Shown piece by piece: positions 33,751 to 42,380 of a stretch of DNA of 64,000 nt (its first letter is position 1; each line of letters begins with the position of its first letter). Under the pieces are notes generated by a model. That model was not told the DNA's origin. It ran no database searches and was given only the letters and a program-made list of their open reading frames with translations. The translations under genes and the position numbers were made by a program. The stretch is from Muscardinus avellanarius (taxonomy: Eukaryota; Chordata; Mammalia; Rodentia; Gliridae): NCBI GenBank assembly GCA_963383645.1, contig OY726560.1, positions 64,672,323-64,736,322 of the forward strand, read 5' to 3'.

Positions 33751-34770
33751 GTGCTTGGATTAGAGCCTGCCGAGGGGTGAGGCCGGCGACGGACACAGCA
33801 AAGCTGGGATTGGAGCCTGTCATGAGGCAAGGCCGGTGCTGGTGCTGGGGCCTCCAAGGCTGGGATCAGAGCCTGCTGAGAGAATAGGCCGGTGCCGGGG
33901 CCAACAAGGCCGGGATTGGAGCCTGCCGTGAGGCAAGGCCGGTACTGGGGCCTCCGAGGCTGGGATCGGAGCCTGCCGAGGGGTTAGGCTGGTGCTGGGG
34001 CCAGTGAGGTCAGAATCGGAGTTTACTGTGAGGCAAGTCCGGTGCTGGGGCCTCCGAGGCTGGGATCGGAGCCTGCAGAGGGGTTAGACCAGTGCCGGGG
34101 CCAACAGCCGGCATCGGAGCCTTCTGTGAGGCAAGGCCGCTATTGAGGCCTCCAAAGCCGGGATCGGAGCCTGCTGAGGGGTTAGGCTGGTGCTGGGGCC
34201 AGCGAGGCCGGGATCGGAGCCTGCCGTGAGGCAAGGCCAGTGCTAGGGCCAGCGTGGCTGGGATCAGAGCCTGCCGTGAGGCAAGGCCGGTGCTGGGGCC
34301 TCCGGTGCTGGGGCCTCCGAGGCTGGGATCGGAGCCTGCTGAGGGGTTAGACCGGTGCCGGGGCCAACAGCCGGCATCGGAGCCTTCTGTGAGGCAAGGC
34401 CACTATTGAGGCCTCCGAGGCCGGGATCGGAGCCTGCCGAGGGGTTAGGCTGGTGCCAGGGCCAGCGTGGCTGGGATCGGAGCCTGCCGTGAGGCAAGGC
34501 CGGTGCTGGGGCCTCCGAGGCTGGGATCGGAGCCAGCTGAGGGGTTAGACCGGAGCTGAGGCCAGTGAGGCTGGCATAGGAGCCTGCCGTGAGGCAAGGC
34601 CGGTGCTGGGTCCTCCGAGGCCGGGATCGGAGCCTGCTTTGAGGTAAGGCTGGTACTGGGGCCTCTGAGGCCAGGATAAGAGCCTGCCGAAGGGTTAGGC
34701 TGGTGCTGGGGCCAGTGAGACCAGAATCGGGGCCTCCCATGAGGCAAGGCTGCTGCTTGAGCCAGCAAGG
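33751..34770 (+). repeat. VNTR of copy B, about 20 x 50 bp
   Basis: Monomer starts fall near 33805, 33862, 33912, 33962, 34012, 34062, 34110, 34160, 34210 and so on to 34722. Type a contains 'gtgaggcaaggccggtgc', type b contains 'gaggggttaggctggtgc', and they alternate over much of the array, giving a ~100-bp higher-order unit. The long minus-strand frames (34264-34740, 34445-34837) arise from this period and are not genes. Confidence 0.95.
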
Positions 34771-34927
34771 TCTGGATCAGTCCACTGGGTAGCCAGGCTA
34801 CAACTGGCACCGTCAAGAGTGGGATCGGTATTTTCAACGTGAAATATTGCAGAAAATTAAAACCAGATGCTTCCCCTAATCAGCAATAACTAGGAGGAAA
34901 GGGGCAACAGGAAGTGGTCGAGCTATT

Positions 34928-35098
34928 TTCTATAGTGAATCAATTCACTATAGAAAGAGGCCTCAATAACGGCCTTGCCTCATGGAAGGCTCCGATGCCG
35001 GCCGCTGGACTAACCCCTCGGCAGGCTCTGATCCCAGCCTCGGAGACCCCAGCACTGGCCTTGTCTCACGGCAGGCTCCGTATAGTGAATTCACTATA
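34928..35098. repeat. Inverted VNTR segment between two palindromes
   Basis: Palindrome 1 at 34928-34955 is ttctatagtgaat-c-aattcactatagaa; palindrome 2 at 35081-35098 is tatagtgaattcactata. Between them, 34960-35080 is the reverse complement of about 2.3 VNTR monomers ('ggccttgcctcatgg', 'ctaacccctcggcagg'). Copy A has no such insert. Confidence 0.9.
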
Positions 35099-35104
35099 GA
35101 AACA

Positions 35105-35200
35105 GGCCCTACAGTGAATCAATTAAGGTGACCAATCAGAGGGTATGGAATAGGGAAGGATGGAGCCTCTGTAAAAAGCAGGAAGTACATAAACATATGT
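35105..35200 (+). promoter_or_regulatory. CCAAT/TATA-like motifs in the composite 3' domain
   Basis: 'gaccaatcagagggtatgg' followed ~35 bp later by 'cctctgtaaaaagcagg' (copy A: 'gatcaatcagagggtatg', 'cctctttaaaacgcagg'). The spacing is like a CCAAT box and TATA-like element, as in an LTR promoter. Whether it comes from an LTR is inference. Confidence 0.35.
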
Positions 35201-35368
35201 ATCAAAGTTAATCACCAAACAAGCATAGGATTGAGGGAGGGGGAGGGAATGGGATGGGGACTGGATGAGGGCTAATTGGATGATGTGTGCTTGTATGTCC
35301 TCTCAAGTCTTGTATTCCAATGTGATGTATGATTACAATGCACCAATAAAAATAAATTAAAAAAATAA

Positions 35369-35547
35369 ATTTGGCTATCAAACCATAATTTTTTACATAA
35401 TATTTTTGAATAAATCACAATTTTTGCATATGTGTTTTGAAATTGGGATAATATTTGCAGGCTGTGGAAATTTAAGATTATGTATACATTAAATTCTCTA
35501 CATGTGATAAGGGCTTTATTAAAGTAAACCATTTCTATTATTAAAAA
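35369..35547 (+). other. Probable 3' transduction of copy B
   Basis: After the first A-rich tail (35343-35368) come 172 bp of unrelated AT-rich sequence, then ATTAAA at 35518-35523 and a second A-run from 35543, and only then the TSD. This is what read-through past the element's own signal to a downstream poly(A) site would leave. Confidence 0.85.
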
Positions 35548-35562
35548 AAAAACTGTGAATAG
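35548..35562 (+). repeat. TSD of composite element B, right copy
   Basis: aaaaactgtgaatag, identical to 32826-32840. Confidence 0.93.
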
Positions 35563-36160
35563 ATCCGCCATATGATCCAGCTCTACCACTCCTGGGTATT
35601 TGTCCAAAGGGATTAAAATCAGAGAACTACAGTAACATATGCATACCCATGTTCATAGCAGCACAATTCGTGATAGCCAAAATATGGAACCAACCCAGAT
35701 CTCCATCAACAGATGAATGGATCGCAAAATTATGGGAAATACACACAATGGAATTCTACTCAGCTATAAAGAAGAACAAAATCATGTCATTCGCAAGAAG
35801 ATGGAAAGATCTGGAGAACATACTGTTAATTGAGATCAGCCAAGCACAGAAAGAAAAGGGACATATGTTTTCTCTAATATGCCCAAACTAGGGAGCATAT
35901 GGGATACCAGAGGGACTCCAGATAATGGAGGGGAAACCTCAGCAAAGCTAGAATGAGAGGACAGGAGAGGAAGAAGGCTGAGGTTGATTAATGGAGGAGC
36001 TACATTGGAATATGTGTGTAAGTGTGAATGTAGCATGGTCAACCTGGACACCAACTGTTGAGGAGGGGAGAAGGGAAGCAGGGGGGGAGGGCACTGAGCA
36101 CTGTGTGAATGTATGCCATTTTCAATATGTTCCACATAAAATAAAATATTAAAAAACCAT
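35563..36160 (+). mobile_element. Rodent L1 3' end
   Basis: 'gccatatgatccagctcta', 'gtgatagccaaaatatgg', 'ccatcaacagatgaatgg', 'tctaatatgcccaaactag', a G-rich tract near 36080, and 'atgttccacataaaataa' with poly(A). The frame 35649-35891 retains an ORF2 C-terminus-like peptide. It is parallel to 9236-9499. Composite B lies at its 5' edge. Confidence 0.9.
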
Positions 36161-36167
36161 TATAAGG

Positions 36168-36220
36168 GCTAGAGGTAAAATGCCCCCAGTACCAAACAAA
36201 CAAACAAACAAACAAACAAC
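36168..36220 (+). repeat. Direct repeat of 32757-32815
   Basis: 'agggctagaggtaaaatgc', 'cccagtaccaaacaaac' and (CAAA)n repeat the tail of the SINE at 32698-32812. Confidence 0.8.
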
Positions 36221-37205
36221 TTACAATGAAATACTGCTTCACATTCACTAGACAGTTGGAGTAGAAAAGACAATAACAGCCGGGCACGGTGGTGCACACT
36301 TGTACCCAGCATTTGGGAGGCTGAGACCAGAGGACCATGGTTCGCGGACAGCCTCAGCTACTTAGTGAGGCCCTCCGCAACTCAGTGAGACCCTGTTTCA
36401 AAATAAATACTAAAAAAATTGGGCAGGGGGTGTAGCTCAGAGGTCTAATGCCCCGGGGTTCATCTCCAGACCCTCAAAAACAAACAAACAAAAAAAAACC
36501 AAAAAAAACTAAAACAAAAAACATAACAAGTATTGGCAAAGATGTGGAGAACTTGGCACTACTCATTTACTGCTGGTAGGGATATAAAGTGGTGCATGCA
36601 GCCTCATTTGAAAACAGTATGATGATTTTTCAAATTAAAACATAGAATTAGCATGCGACCCAGTAATTCCACTCTATATACGCAAGGAAAATTAAAACAT
36701 AAGCTCACACAAAAACTTGTATGCAAATTTTTTCACGCCATTATCCTTAATAGTTAACAGGTGGAAACAATGCAAGTGAGCATTAACTAATGAATGAATA
36801 AATGAACAAATTAATAAATATCTTATATTCATGTAGTAGCACATCATTTGGCAATAAAAAGATAAAATATTGATACATACTATGGCATGGATGAATCTTG
36901 AAATCATTGTGCTATGTGAAGGAAGTTAGTCATAGAAGAACATATCTTGTTTGATTCAATTTATAAGAACTGTCCAGGATAGGCAAATCTAAAGGAACAA
37001 AATATAGCTTAGTAGTTGCCTGAGGCAGGCTGTAGGGTACAATGGGGAATTTGAGGAGTGATGGCTAAGGAACAGAGTTTCTTTTTGAGGAGTTCTAAAG
37101 CTGACTTTGGTGACATATGCACAACTTTGTGTATATTAAAAGCCACTGACCTGGACATTTTAAATGGATGAATTGTATAGAATGTGAATTATATTTCAAT
37201 AAAGC
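36220..37205 (+). mobile_element. L1M 3' end with a nested SINE
   Basis: 'acaagtattggcaaagatg', 'gcgacccagtaattccac', 'catggatgaatcttgaaat', 'gtatattaaaagccactg' and 'gaattatatttcaataaag' follow the ORF2-to-3' order of an old L1M. A SINE splits it at 36270-36500. Confidence 0.85.
36270..36500 (+). mobile_element. B1-dID SINE, type I
   Basis: 'gccgggcacggtggtgcac', 'ttcgcggacagcctcagc', 'tttcaaaataaatac', 'gtagctcagaggtctaatg', with a (CAAA)n tail. Confidence 0.92.
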
Positions 37206-37256
37206 TCTCCTTTTCCTCTTCCTCCTCCTCCTCATTATTATCGTTGTTGTTGTTAT

Positions 37257-37327
37257 TATTTTGGCACCAGGATGGAACCCAGGAGTGTTCTACCTTTTTA
37301 TTTTTTTACTTTGAAATAGGGTCTTGC
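37257..37327 (-). mobile_element. B1-dID SINE (antisense), left piece
   Basis: 'tggcaccaggatggaaccc' through 'ttgaaatagggtcttgc', continuing at 40111. The two pieces join into one SINE, so the chimeric L1 landed in it. The last 16 bp (37312-37327) are the TSD tgaaatagggtcttgc. Confidence 0.9.
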
Positions 37328-38119
37328 GACTTCCGGGAAGATGGCGACCGAGAAAAGCGGGGCTTAAGAGTCCCGCTAACAACCAATCTCCATTACCACA
37401 AAAAGAGCGCCTTTCATAGCCAGAAAACACCATCACCAGAAAAACAAAAAAACCACCAGGCTCCAGAGAGAAAGCGGACTGAGAACAGAGCTCAGGGCCA
37501 CAGAGGAGACACACGCGCCCGAGGACGCGGCAGCAGCGCCATACTGCCGGCGGCAGCGGCGAACTCAGCGGACGGCTACAGCAAGCCGAGGTGAGCCGAT
37601 GCGGAACAGCCAGGCGGGATCTTTCGGCGCAGACAGCATTTAAAGCTCCCAGTGGCTGAGCTCAGCACACGCTGCAGGGATTCAGAGTGGAAATCAAAAC
37701 CAGAGAAGAAAAAAAACACCAGCCTCATGGCCGAGGGCGTGGCAGAGGCGCCATATTGCCACCGGCGGCGGCAGCAGCAGTGAATTCACCGAGTCCAGTA
37801 CAGCTACATCTACGTACTCAAGAACAGTGAGTCAAATTGCGGGCCACAGAGGAGAAATCCCAGTATTGTGCCTCCTGGGACTTGACCCAGTGAGGGAGTG
37901 GTGGTGGCAGAGATATCACACCATAGGAGAACGTGCAACCTGGCACCCCCCATAGTTTAAAGCAGCCTCTATCGACTCCCTGGGTCGGAGACTCTGTGAT
38001 ACAACCCAGTAAAGGAGTAGTAGGGTCTGAGATAATACAGACTCGAGATCCAGAGCACCTTAAGTGAAGCCATAGTGACCCAAGGGAAGAACCCAGAGAA
38101 GGCACAAACCTCCGAAATC
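37328..38119 (+). promoter_or_regulatory. L1 5'UTR with ETS/YY1-type start motif
   Basis: The element begins 'gacttccgggaagatggcg', which joins an ETS-like core (acttccgg) to a YY1-like core (aagatggcg). Human L1 also carries a YY1 site at its very 5' end, where it positions transcription initiation. Two related GC-rich blocks, 'cagcgccatactgccggcgg' near 37535 and 'ggcgccatattgccaccgg' near 37750, are about 215-230 bp apart and may be diverged promoter repeats. Confidence 0.75.
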
Positions 38120-39037
38120 ATGGGAAAGAGGAATAACACTGAAGTAATGAATGTGCACAACCCCACAACATCAGAACCTGATAAAACAGAAAATCAGAGA
38201 TTTCTAGAAGATCAAATCAGGAAAATAACTGTAGAAATAATAGAGGTGCTTCGAAAAGAACTCAGAGAGAGCCAAAAAGAGATAAAGGATGCAATTAATG
38301 AAGTAAAGGCCTCAATTCAAAGCACAAACAACCGATTAGACCACATGGGGAACAGAATCTCGTTCTTAGAAGATGAGCAATCCAAAAATGAATGCATAGT
38401 TTCTAATCTAGAAAAAGATATCCAACAGCAGGAATCTGACATTGAAGAAATATGGGCCCATCTTAAGAGAGCTAACCTAAGAATAATTGGAATAGAGGAG
38501 GGAAAAGAAAGTGATACCAAAGGGATCAACAATCTCTTCAAGGAAGTAACAGCAGAAAATTTTCCAAATATAGAGCAAGAGGTTGATACACAGATCCAGG
38601 AAACTTATAGAACTCCCTTTAGACAGGATCGGAGAAGAGGATCCCCACGCCATATAATTGTCAAAATGACCAATGTGGAAGCCAAGCAGAGAATCTTAAA
38701 GGCAACAAAAACAAAGGGCCAAGTGACATTCAGAGGCAAACCAATTAGAATCACTCCAGACTTCCCAAACCAAGTCATGAGAGCCAGAAGGGCTTGGAGT
38801 AACATATTCCAAACTCTGAAAGAAAACAACTTCCAGCCAAAAATTTCCTATCCAGCAAAACTTTCTATCAAATTAGATGGAGAAATAAGAAGCTTCCATG
38901 ACAAACAGAAACTGAAGGAATTTATGTCTTCAAAACCAGCGCTAGAGAAAATACTCAAAGAGATTAACTACAAAGAAGAAATAGGTAACACTCACCAGAA
39001 CCAGAGAAACAAGAGTTTCCATCCAACAGACAACTAA
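38120..39037 (+). CDS. LINE-1 ORF1 protein (ORF1p), intact frame
   Basis: The open frame extends back to an ATG at 38075, but the ATG at 38120 gives the MGK-type start usual for L1 ORF1p, with 305 residues and the stop at 39037. ORF1p is the trimeric RNA-binding chaperone that coats L1 RNA in the cytoplasm and is needed for retrotransposition. From 38120: a basic/polar N-terminus; a heptad-rich coiled coil at about residues 28-110; an RRM-like domain at about 112-210, with NLRIIGI at 119-125 and SPRHIIVKM at 175-183; and a C-terminal domain at about 211-285 with ARRAW (222-226) and ISYPAKLS (242-249), the conserved RNA-contacting stretch. Length is slightly under human and mouse ORF1p. No internal stop or frameshift. 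No ORF2 follows. It is a transposon gene, not a host gene; expression is unknown. Confidence 0.93.
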   Translation: MGKRNNTEVMNVHNPTTSEPDKTENQRFLEDQIRKITVEIIEVLRKELRESQKEIKDAINEVKASIQSTNNRLDHMGNRISFLEDEQSKNECIVSNLEKDIQQQESDIEEIWAHLKRANLRIIGIEEGKESDTKGINNLFKEVTAENFPNIEQEVDTQIQETYRTPFRQDRRRGSPRHIIVKMTNVEAKQRILKATKTKGQVTFRGKPIRITPDFPNQVMRARRAWSNIFQTLKENNFQPKISYPAKLSIKLDGEIRSFHDKQKLKEFMSSKPALEKILKEINYKEEIGNTHQNQRNKSFHPTDN

Positions 39038-39059
39038 GATTGGTTATCTGTGGAGATTC

Positions 39060-39775
39060 ATTATTTATGTTAGTCTTTTACCTATCTCTAAATTGTATTG
39101 TTTGCCTTTATTGTTGTTAATTTTTAGGATTTCTAGTTGGAATATTAATATACCTTCAGATATAGCATTTGGAAATATTTTATCCAATTCTATTAGTAAC
39201 TTTTAACTCTATTTACATTGTCTTTGGATATACAATATTTTCTTTTATTTTTTAGGGAGTTTGTATATTCTTCTGTTGCCTGTGCCATTGAAATCATATC
39301 CAAGAAATCACTGCCAATTTCAATGTTGTGAGGTTTTATGACCCAGATTTTCTCCTAAAAGTTTATAGTCTTAATATTTATATTTAGGTCTTTTATCTAG
39401 TTTGAGTTAATACTTGTATGTGGGATTAGGTAAGGGTCCAATTTTATTCTTTTCCATGTAATTATTATTTTTCAACAATATTTAGTTAAAAGATTATTAT
39501 TTCCACCACCAAATCTTCGTGGAAACCTTGTCAAAAATAACCTGACAATATAGGGAAGAAGTTAGCTCTAGGCTTGTATTTAACTCCAATGGTCTATATA
39601 TCTGCCTTTAGAATAGTACTACACTGTTTCAATTATTGTAGCTTTATATGGTTTGAAATCAGAAAATATACATCTTCTAGCTTTGTTTTTGCTTCGAGAT
39701 TGTTTTGGGTATCTAGAGTCCATATTCCATATCAGGATAGATTTTTTTCTGAAAAATAAATATATGATAGTTTCA
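39060..39775 (-). mobile_element. Antisense L1M fragment inside the chimeric L1
   Basis: 'tgttgcctgtgccattgaa', 'tcatatccaagaaatcact', 'aggtaagggtccaatttta', 'actacactgtttcaattat' and 'gattgttttgggtatctag' are the reverse of the old L1M ORF2-end/3'UTR, in the right order. It lies between ORF1 and the L1 3' end, within the same TSD. Confidence 0.85.
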
Positions 39776-40094
39776 CCTAAAAAAAAGAAAAAAATATTCT
39801 CTGGTAAGAAAGAAAGCAAAAAGAAATATTGAAATGTTATCTTTAAGTCATCAAAAGCTTGGTATCAGACAAATGAAACTGTTATGTGAGATTATCATTT
39901 TTAATTTTGGATAAATTGCTATAATACTAGATGTCAACCACTAAGCCAAGCATGGGAGGGAGGGATGGGGAGAGAATGGGGTGGGGATCGGGTGGGGGCT
40001 GACTGGGCGATGTGTGCATGTATGTCTACAAAAGTTTGTATCCCACTATGATGTATGAATACAGTGCACCAATAAAATAAAATTTAAAAAAAAA

Positions 40095-40230
40095 TGAAAT
40101 AGGGTCTTGCTAGGTTGGTGAGGACCTTGTTGAGTTCCTGAGATTGGCCTTGAACTTTTGATCCTCCTGTCTCAGCCTCCCAAGTACTGAGATTATAGGC
40201 ATCTTCTACCATGCCTGACTTGAGAAAGTC
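40095..40230 (-). mobile_element. Right TSD and right piece of the interrupted B1-dID SINE
   Basis: tgaaatagggtcttgc (40095-40110), then 'taggttggtgaggaccttg', 'tcctcctgtctcagcctcc' and 'ggcatcttctaccatgcc', completing the SINE begun at 37257. Confidence 0.9.
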
Positions 40231-40250
40231 GTTATTTAAAAAATACATTA

Positions 40251-40475
40251 AAGCTGGGTGTGGTGGCACACGCTTGTAATACCGGCATTTGGGAGGCTGA
40301 GACTAGAGGATCGCGGTTCACGGACAGCCTCAGCTACTTAGTGAGGCCCTCCGCAACTTAGTGAGACCTTGTTTCAAAATAAAAAATAAAAAATAGGGCA
40401 GGGGATGTAGCTTGGAGGTCAAATGCCCCTGGGTTCCATCCCCAGATCTGCAAAATAAATAAACAAATATATAAA
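40251..40475 (+). mobile_element. B1-dID SINE, type I
   Basis: 'agctgggtgtggtggcaca', 'tcgcggttcacggacagc', 'gtagcttggaggtcaaatg', 'gggttccatccccagatc', with an (AAAT)-like tail. Confidence 0.92.
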
Positions 40476-40566
40476 TAAAGACATCAAAATGTAGCAATTT
40501 ATAAGGAAATAGCACTTATAAATAACTTATAAGAAAAAATCCCACACAAAATACCCAACTTTTTCA

Positions 40567-40658
40567 TTATTATTTTTTAATGGTGTTGGGATAAAATCTA
40601 GGGCCTTGTGAATACTAGGCAAGCTCTCTACCACTGAGCTATATAGTTGTAGCCCTAG
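40567..40658 (-). mobile_element. ID element (antisense)
   Basis: 'gtgttgggataaaatctag', 'actaggcaagctctctacc', 'actgagctatatagttgt'. Confidence 0.75.
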
Positions 40659-40705
40659 GATTCTAAATTTTGCTTGTAATCATTAGGAAGTCCCTTCCTT
40701 CTTTT

Positions 40706-40985
40706 ATTTTCCTTCCTTCCTTCCTTCCTTCCTTCCTTCCTTCCTTCCTTCCTTCCTTCCTTCCTTCCTTCCTTCCTTCCTTTTTTCTTTCAGTTCTGAA
40801 GGTTGAACCCAGAGGCATTCTACTTCTGAGCTACAACCCCAGCCTTATCTATTTATTTATTTATTTTTATTTTTATTTTATTTTGAAACAAGGGTCTTGC
40901 TCAGTTGCTGAGCTGGCCTCGAATCTGTGATCATCCAGTCTCAGCCTTTGGAACACTGGGATTACAAATGTTTGCTACCATGCCC
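40706..40985 (-). mobile_element. (CCTT)n plus B1-dID SINE (antisense)
   Basis: About 18 CCTT units (40710-40782) lead into 'ggttgaacccagaggcatt', 'ctgagctacaaccccagc', a TTTA-rich linker and 'gggattacaaatgtttgc'. Confidence 0.88.
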
Positions 40986-41071
40986 AGTTTGGGAGGGTTC
41001 TAAGTCAGCGTTCTTTGTTTGATGTTTCTCTATTTTTTTTCTTCCTCAGAGGAACCTGGTGAGACTAAACA

Positions 41072-41287
41072 TTTTTTTCTTTTCTTTTGCGGGTCTGGGG
41101 ATCAAACTCAAAGGCATTCAACCTCTGAGCTACACCCCCTGCCCTATTTTTTATTCTTTATTTCAAAACAGGGTCTCACTGAGTTGCAGAGGCCTCACTA
41201 AGTATCTGAGGCTGTTCGTGAACCGCAATCCTCCAGTCTCAGCCTCCCGAATGCTGGGCTTACAAGCGTGCACCACCACGCCCGGCT
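41072..41287 (-). mobile_element. B1-dID SINE (antisense), type I
   Basis: 'gcgggtctggggatcaaac', 'ggctgttcgtgaaccgcaa' (complement of the type I centre), 'caccaccacgcccggc'. 'gagactaaacattt' and 'gagactaagcattt' flank it (TSD). Confidence 0.92.
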
Positions 41288-42070
41288 GAGACTAAGCATT
41301 TGTGTTCTCAAAACACATTGAATTTTATTTTTCTTTTGGAGACTCACGTTTTAAAAACGGGAGGTATTAATTGTGAGTACTAAAGGTTTATAGGGCCAAC
41401 TGGTGTCAGGCACACCCAGCAGCATTTGTGTAATCCTATTTCTGTGATGGAGACAAATGAGATGAGAAGCTCCATTCTGCAAGCCAAGACCAATTTCCAT
41501 GAGATAAAGGGTGCAGAAGTCAGAGAACATTGTTCCCCCTGGAGAACTGCATTTATTCACAGAAAGTTACCAGGGAGAGGAGCACCTCACAGGGTGCAAG
41601 ACAACAAGTACTGAGGAGGAGAGGAAGCAAGGACAAAAGCCAGGACGCCAGGGTGGCCAGTTCTGTAGTCACTTTGCAAGGCGGCTGGCAATCACAGCAG
41701 GTGTCATTAGAGATTTATACCCACAGCTACCTTGAGACCTCACATTCAGCTGCCTCATTTCCAGATCTTTTAAAAAATGTGCTTCTATTTAAGACAGGGC
41801 TATGACCACAGTGCACAGTGCAGAGAAAAGCAAATTCCTGCTGCCACCAATTTAGCTCTGCAGAGTGGGGAAACTGCTTAGTTTTCTATGCCTTCACACA
41901 TAAGATATGCCGTTATGAAAAATTATTTAACAAACTTTAGTAAATAAAATGGCTAAATTGCACATTAGAGAAGTAAAGTTACTCCCTGATCTAAAAATCT
42001 TTCTTGCAAAGGCATGCTTTTTAAAAGAAAAATTAAGTGTTGTTTTAAATGAACTTGTTTATGGTTTCCT
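41288..42070. other. Unrecognised DNA
   Basis: Single-copy-looking DNA. Overlapping plus-strand frames at 41426-41805 have no domain resemblance. Confidence 0.4.
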
Positions 42071-42071
42071 T

Positions 42072-42380
42072 TTTTTTTTTTTGCAGCACTGGAGATGGAA
42101 CCCGGGGGCATTCTACTTCCAAGCAACACCCTCAGCCCTATTTTATTACTATATTATTATTATTATTATTATTAATTACTTGTGGGCCTGAGGATGGAAC
42201 CCAGAAGCATTCGACCTCAGAGCTACATCCCCTGCCCTATTTTTTATTCTTTATTTTGGAACAGTGTCTCACTAAGTTAAGGAGGGCCTCACTAAGTAGC
42301 TGAGGCTGTCCGCGAACCATGTTCCTCCAGTTTAAGCCTCTCAAATGCTGGGATTACAAGCATGCGCCACCACACCCAGC
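42072..42380 (-). mobile_element. B1-dID SINE with a second ID half (antisense)
   Basis: Two ID complements in a row: 'actggagatggaacccggg' to 'cctcagccc', an (ATT)n linker, then 'ctgaggatggaacccagaa' to 'atcccctgcccta'. One B1 complement follows, ending 'catgcgccaccacacccag'. ttatggtttcctttt at both ends (about 42058 and 42381) encloses the whole, so it may have inserted as a trimer. Confidence 0.85.

Larger units (their letters stand above)
32841..35547 (+). mobile_element. Composite VNTR retrotransposon, copy B (near complete, SVA-like organisation)
   Basis: A 2.7-kb insertion bounded by an exact 15-bp TSD. Domains in order: four 90-bp GC-rich units (32841-33188); an A/G-rich spacer (33189-33235); a single-copy middle region (33236-33750); about twenty 50-bp GC-rich units (33751-34770); a unique 3' domain with an inverted VNTR segment (34771-35200); an L1-type 3' end and poly(A) (35205-35368); and 172 bp of transduced flank with its own poly(A) (35369-35547). 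There is no long coding frame, so it must rely on proteins supplied in trans. L1 is the likely source, given the shared 3' end, the poly(A) and the TSD. It resembles SVA in plan but not in sequence. Element boundaries are firm; the family name and source of the middle region are unknown to me. Confidence 0.92.
37328..40094 (+). mobile_element. Chimeric L1: 5'UTR and ORF1, no ORF2, antisense L1M filler, L1 3' end
   Basis: A 2.77-kb insertion inside an older SINE with an exact 16-bp TSD (37312-37327 and 40095-40110). Order: a GC-rich 5'UTR (37328-38119); an intact ORF1 frame; from about 39040 an antisense old L1M fragment (to about 39775); about 170 bp of AT-rich sequence; then an L1 3' end with G-rich tract ('gggagggagggatgggg'), 'gatgtgtgcatgtatgtc', 'tgcaccaataaaataaa' and poly(A). 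ORF2 is wholly absent. It is therefore non-autonomous, like a half-L1, and was mobilised as one unit. Whether splicing, internal deletion or template switching joined the parts cannot be settled here. Confidence 0.88.

Noticed and set aside
34264..34837. Long minus-strand open frames (up to 158 codons) rich in Pro, Ala, Ser and Gly
   Set aside because: They span the 50-bp VNTR. The reading frames and the repeated peptide come from the GC-rich repeat, not from a gene.
35649..35891. 80-codon frame as a possible small gene
   Set aside because: It is the C-terminal part of a decayed L1 ORF2 within the L1 3' end at 35563-36160.
38317..38829. Minus-strand frames opposite L1 ORF1
   Set aside because: Shadows of the ORF1 coding strand, with no independent support.
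41426..41805. Cluster of overlapping plus-strand frames suggesting an exon
   Set aside because: Three frames overlap with no domain resemblance and no consistent splice sites; chance is simpler.
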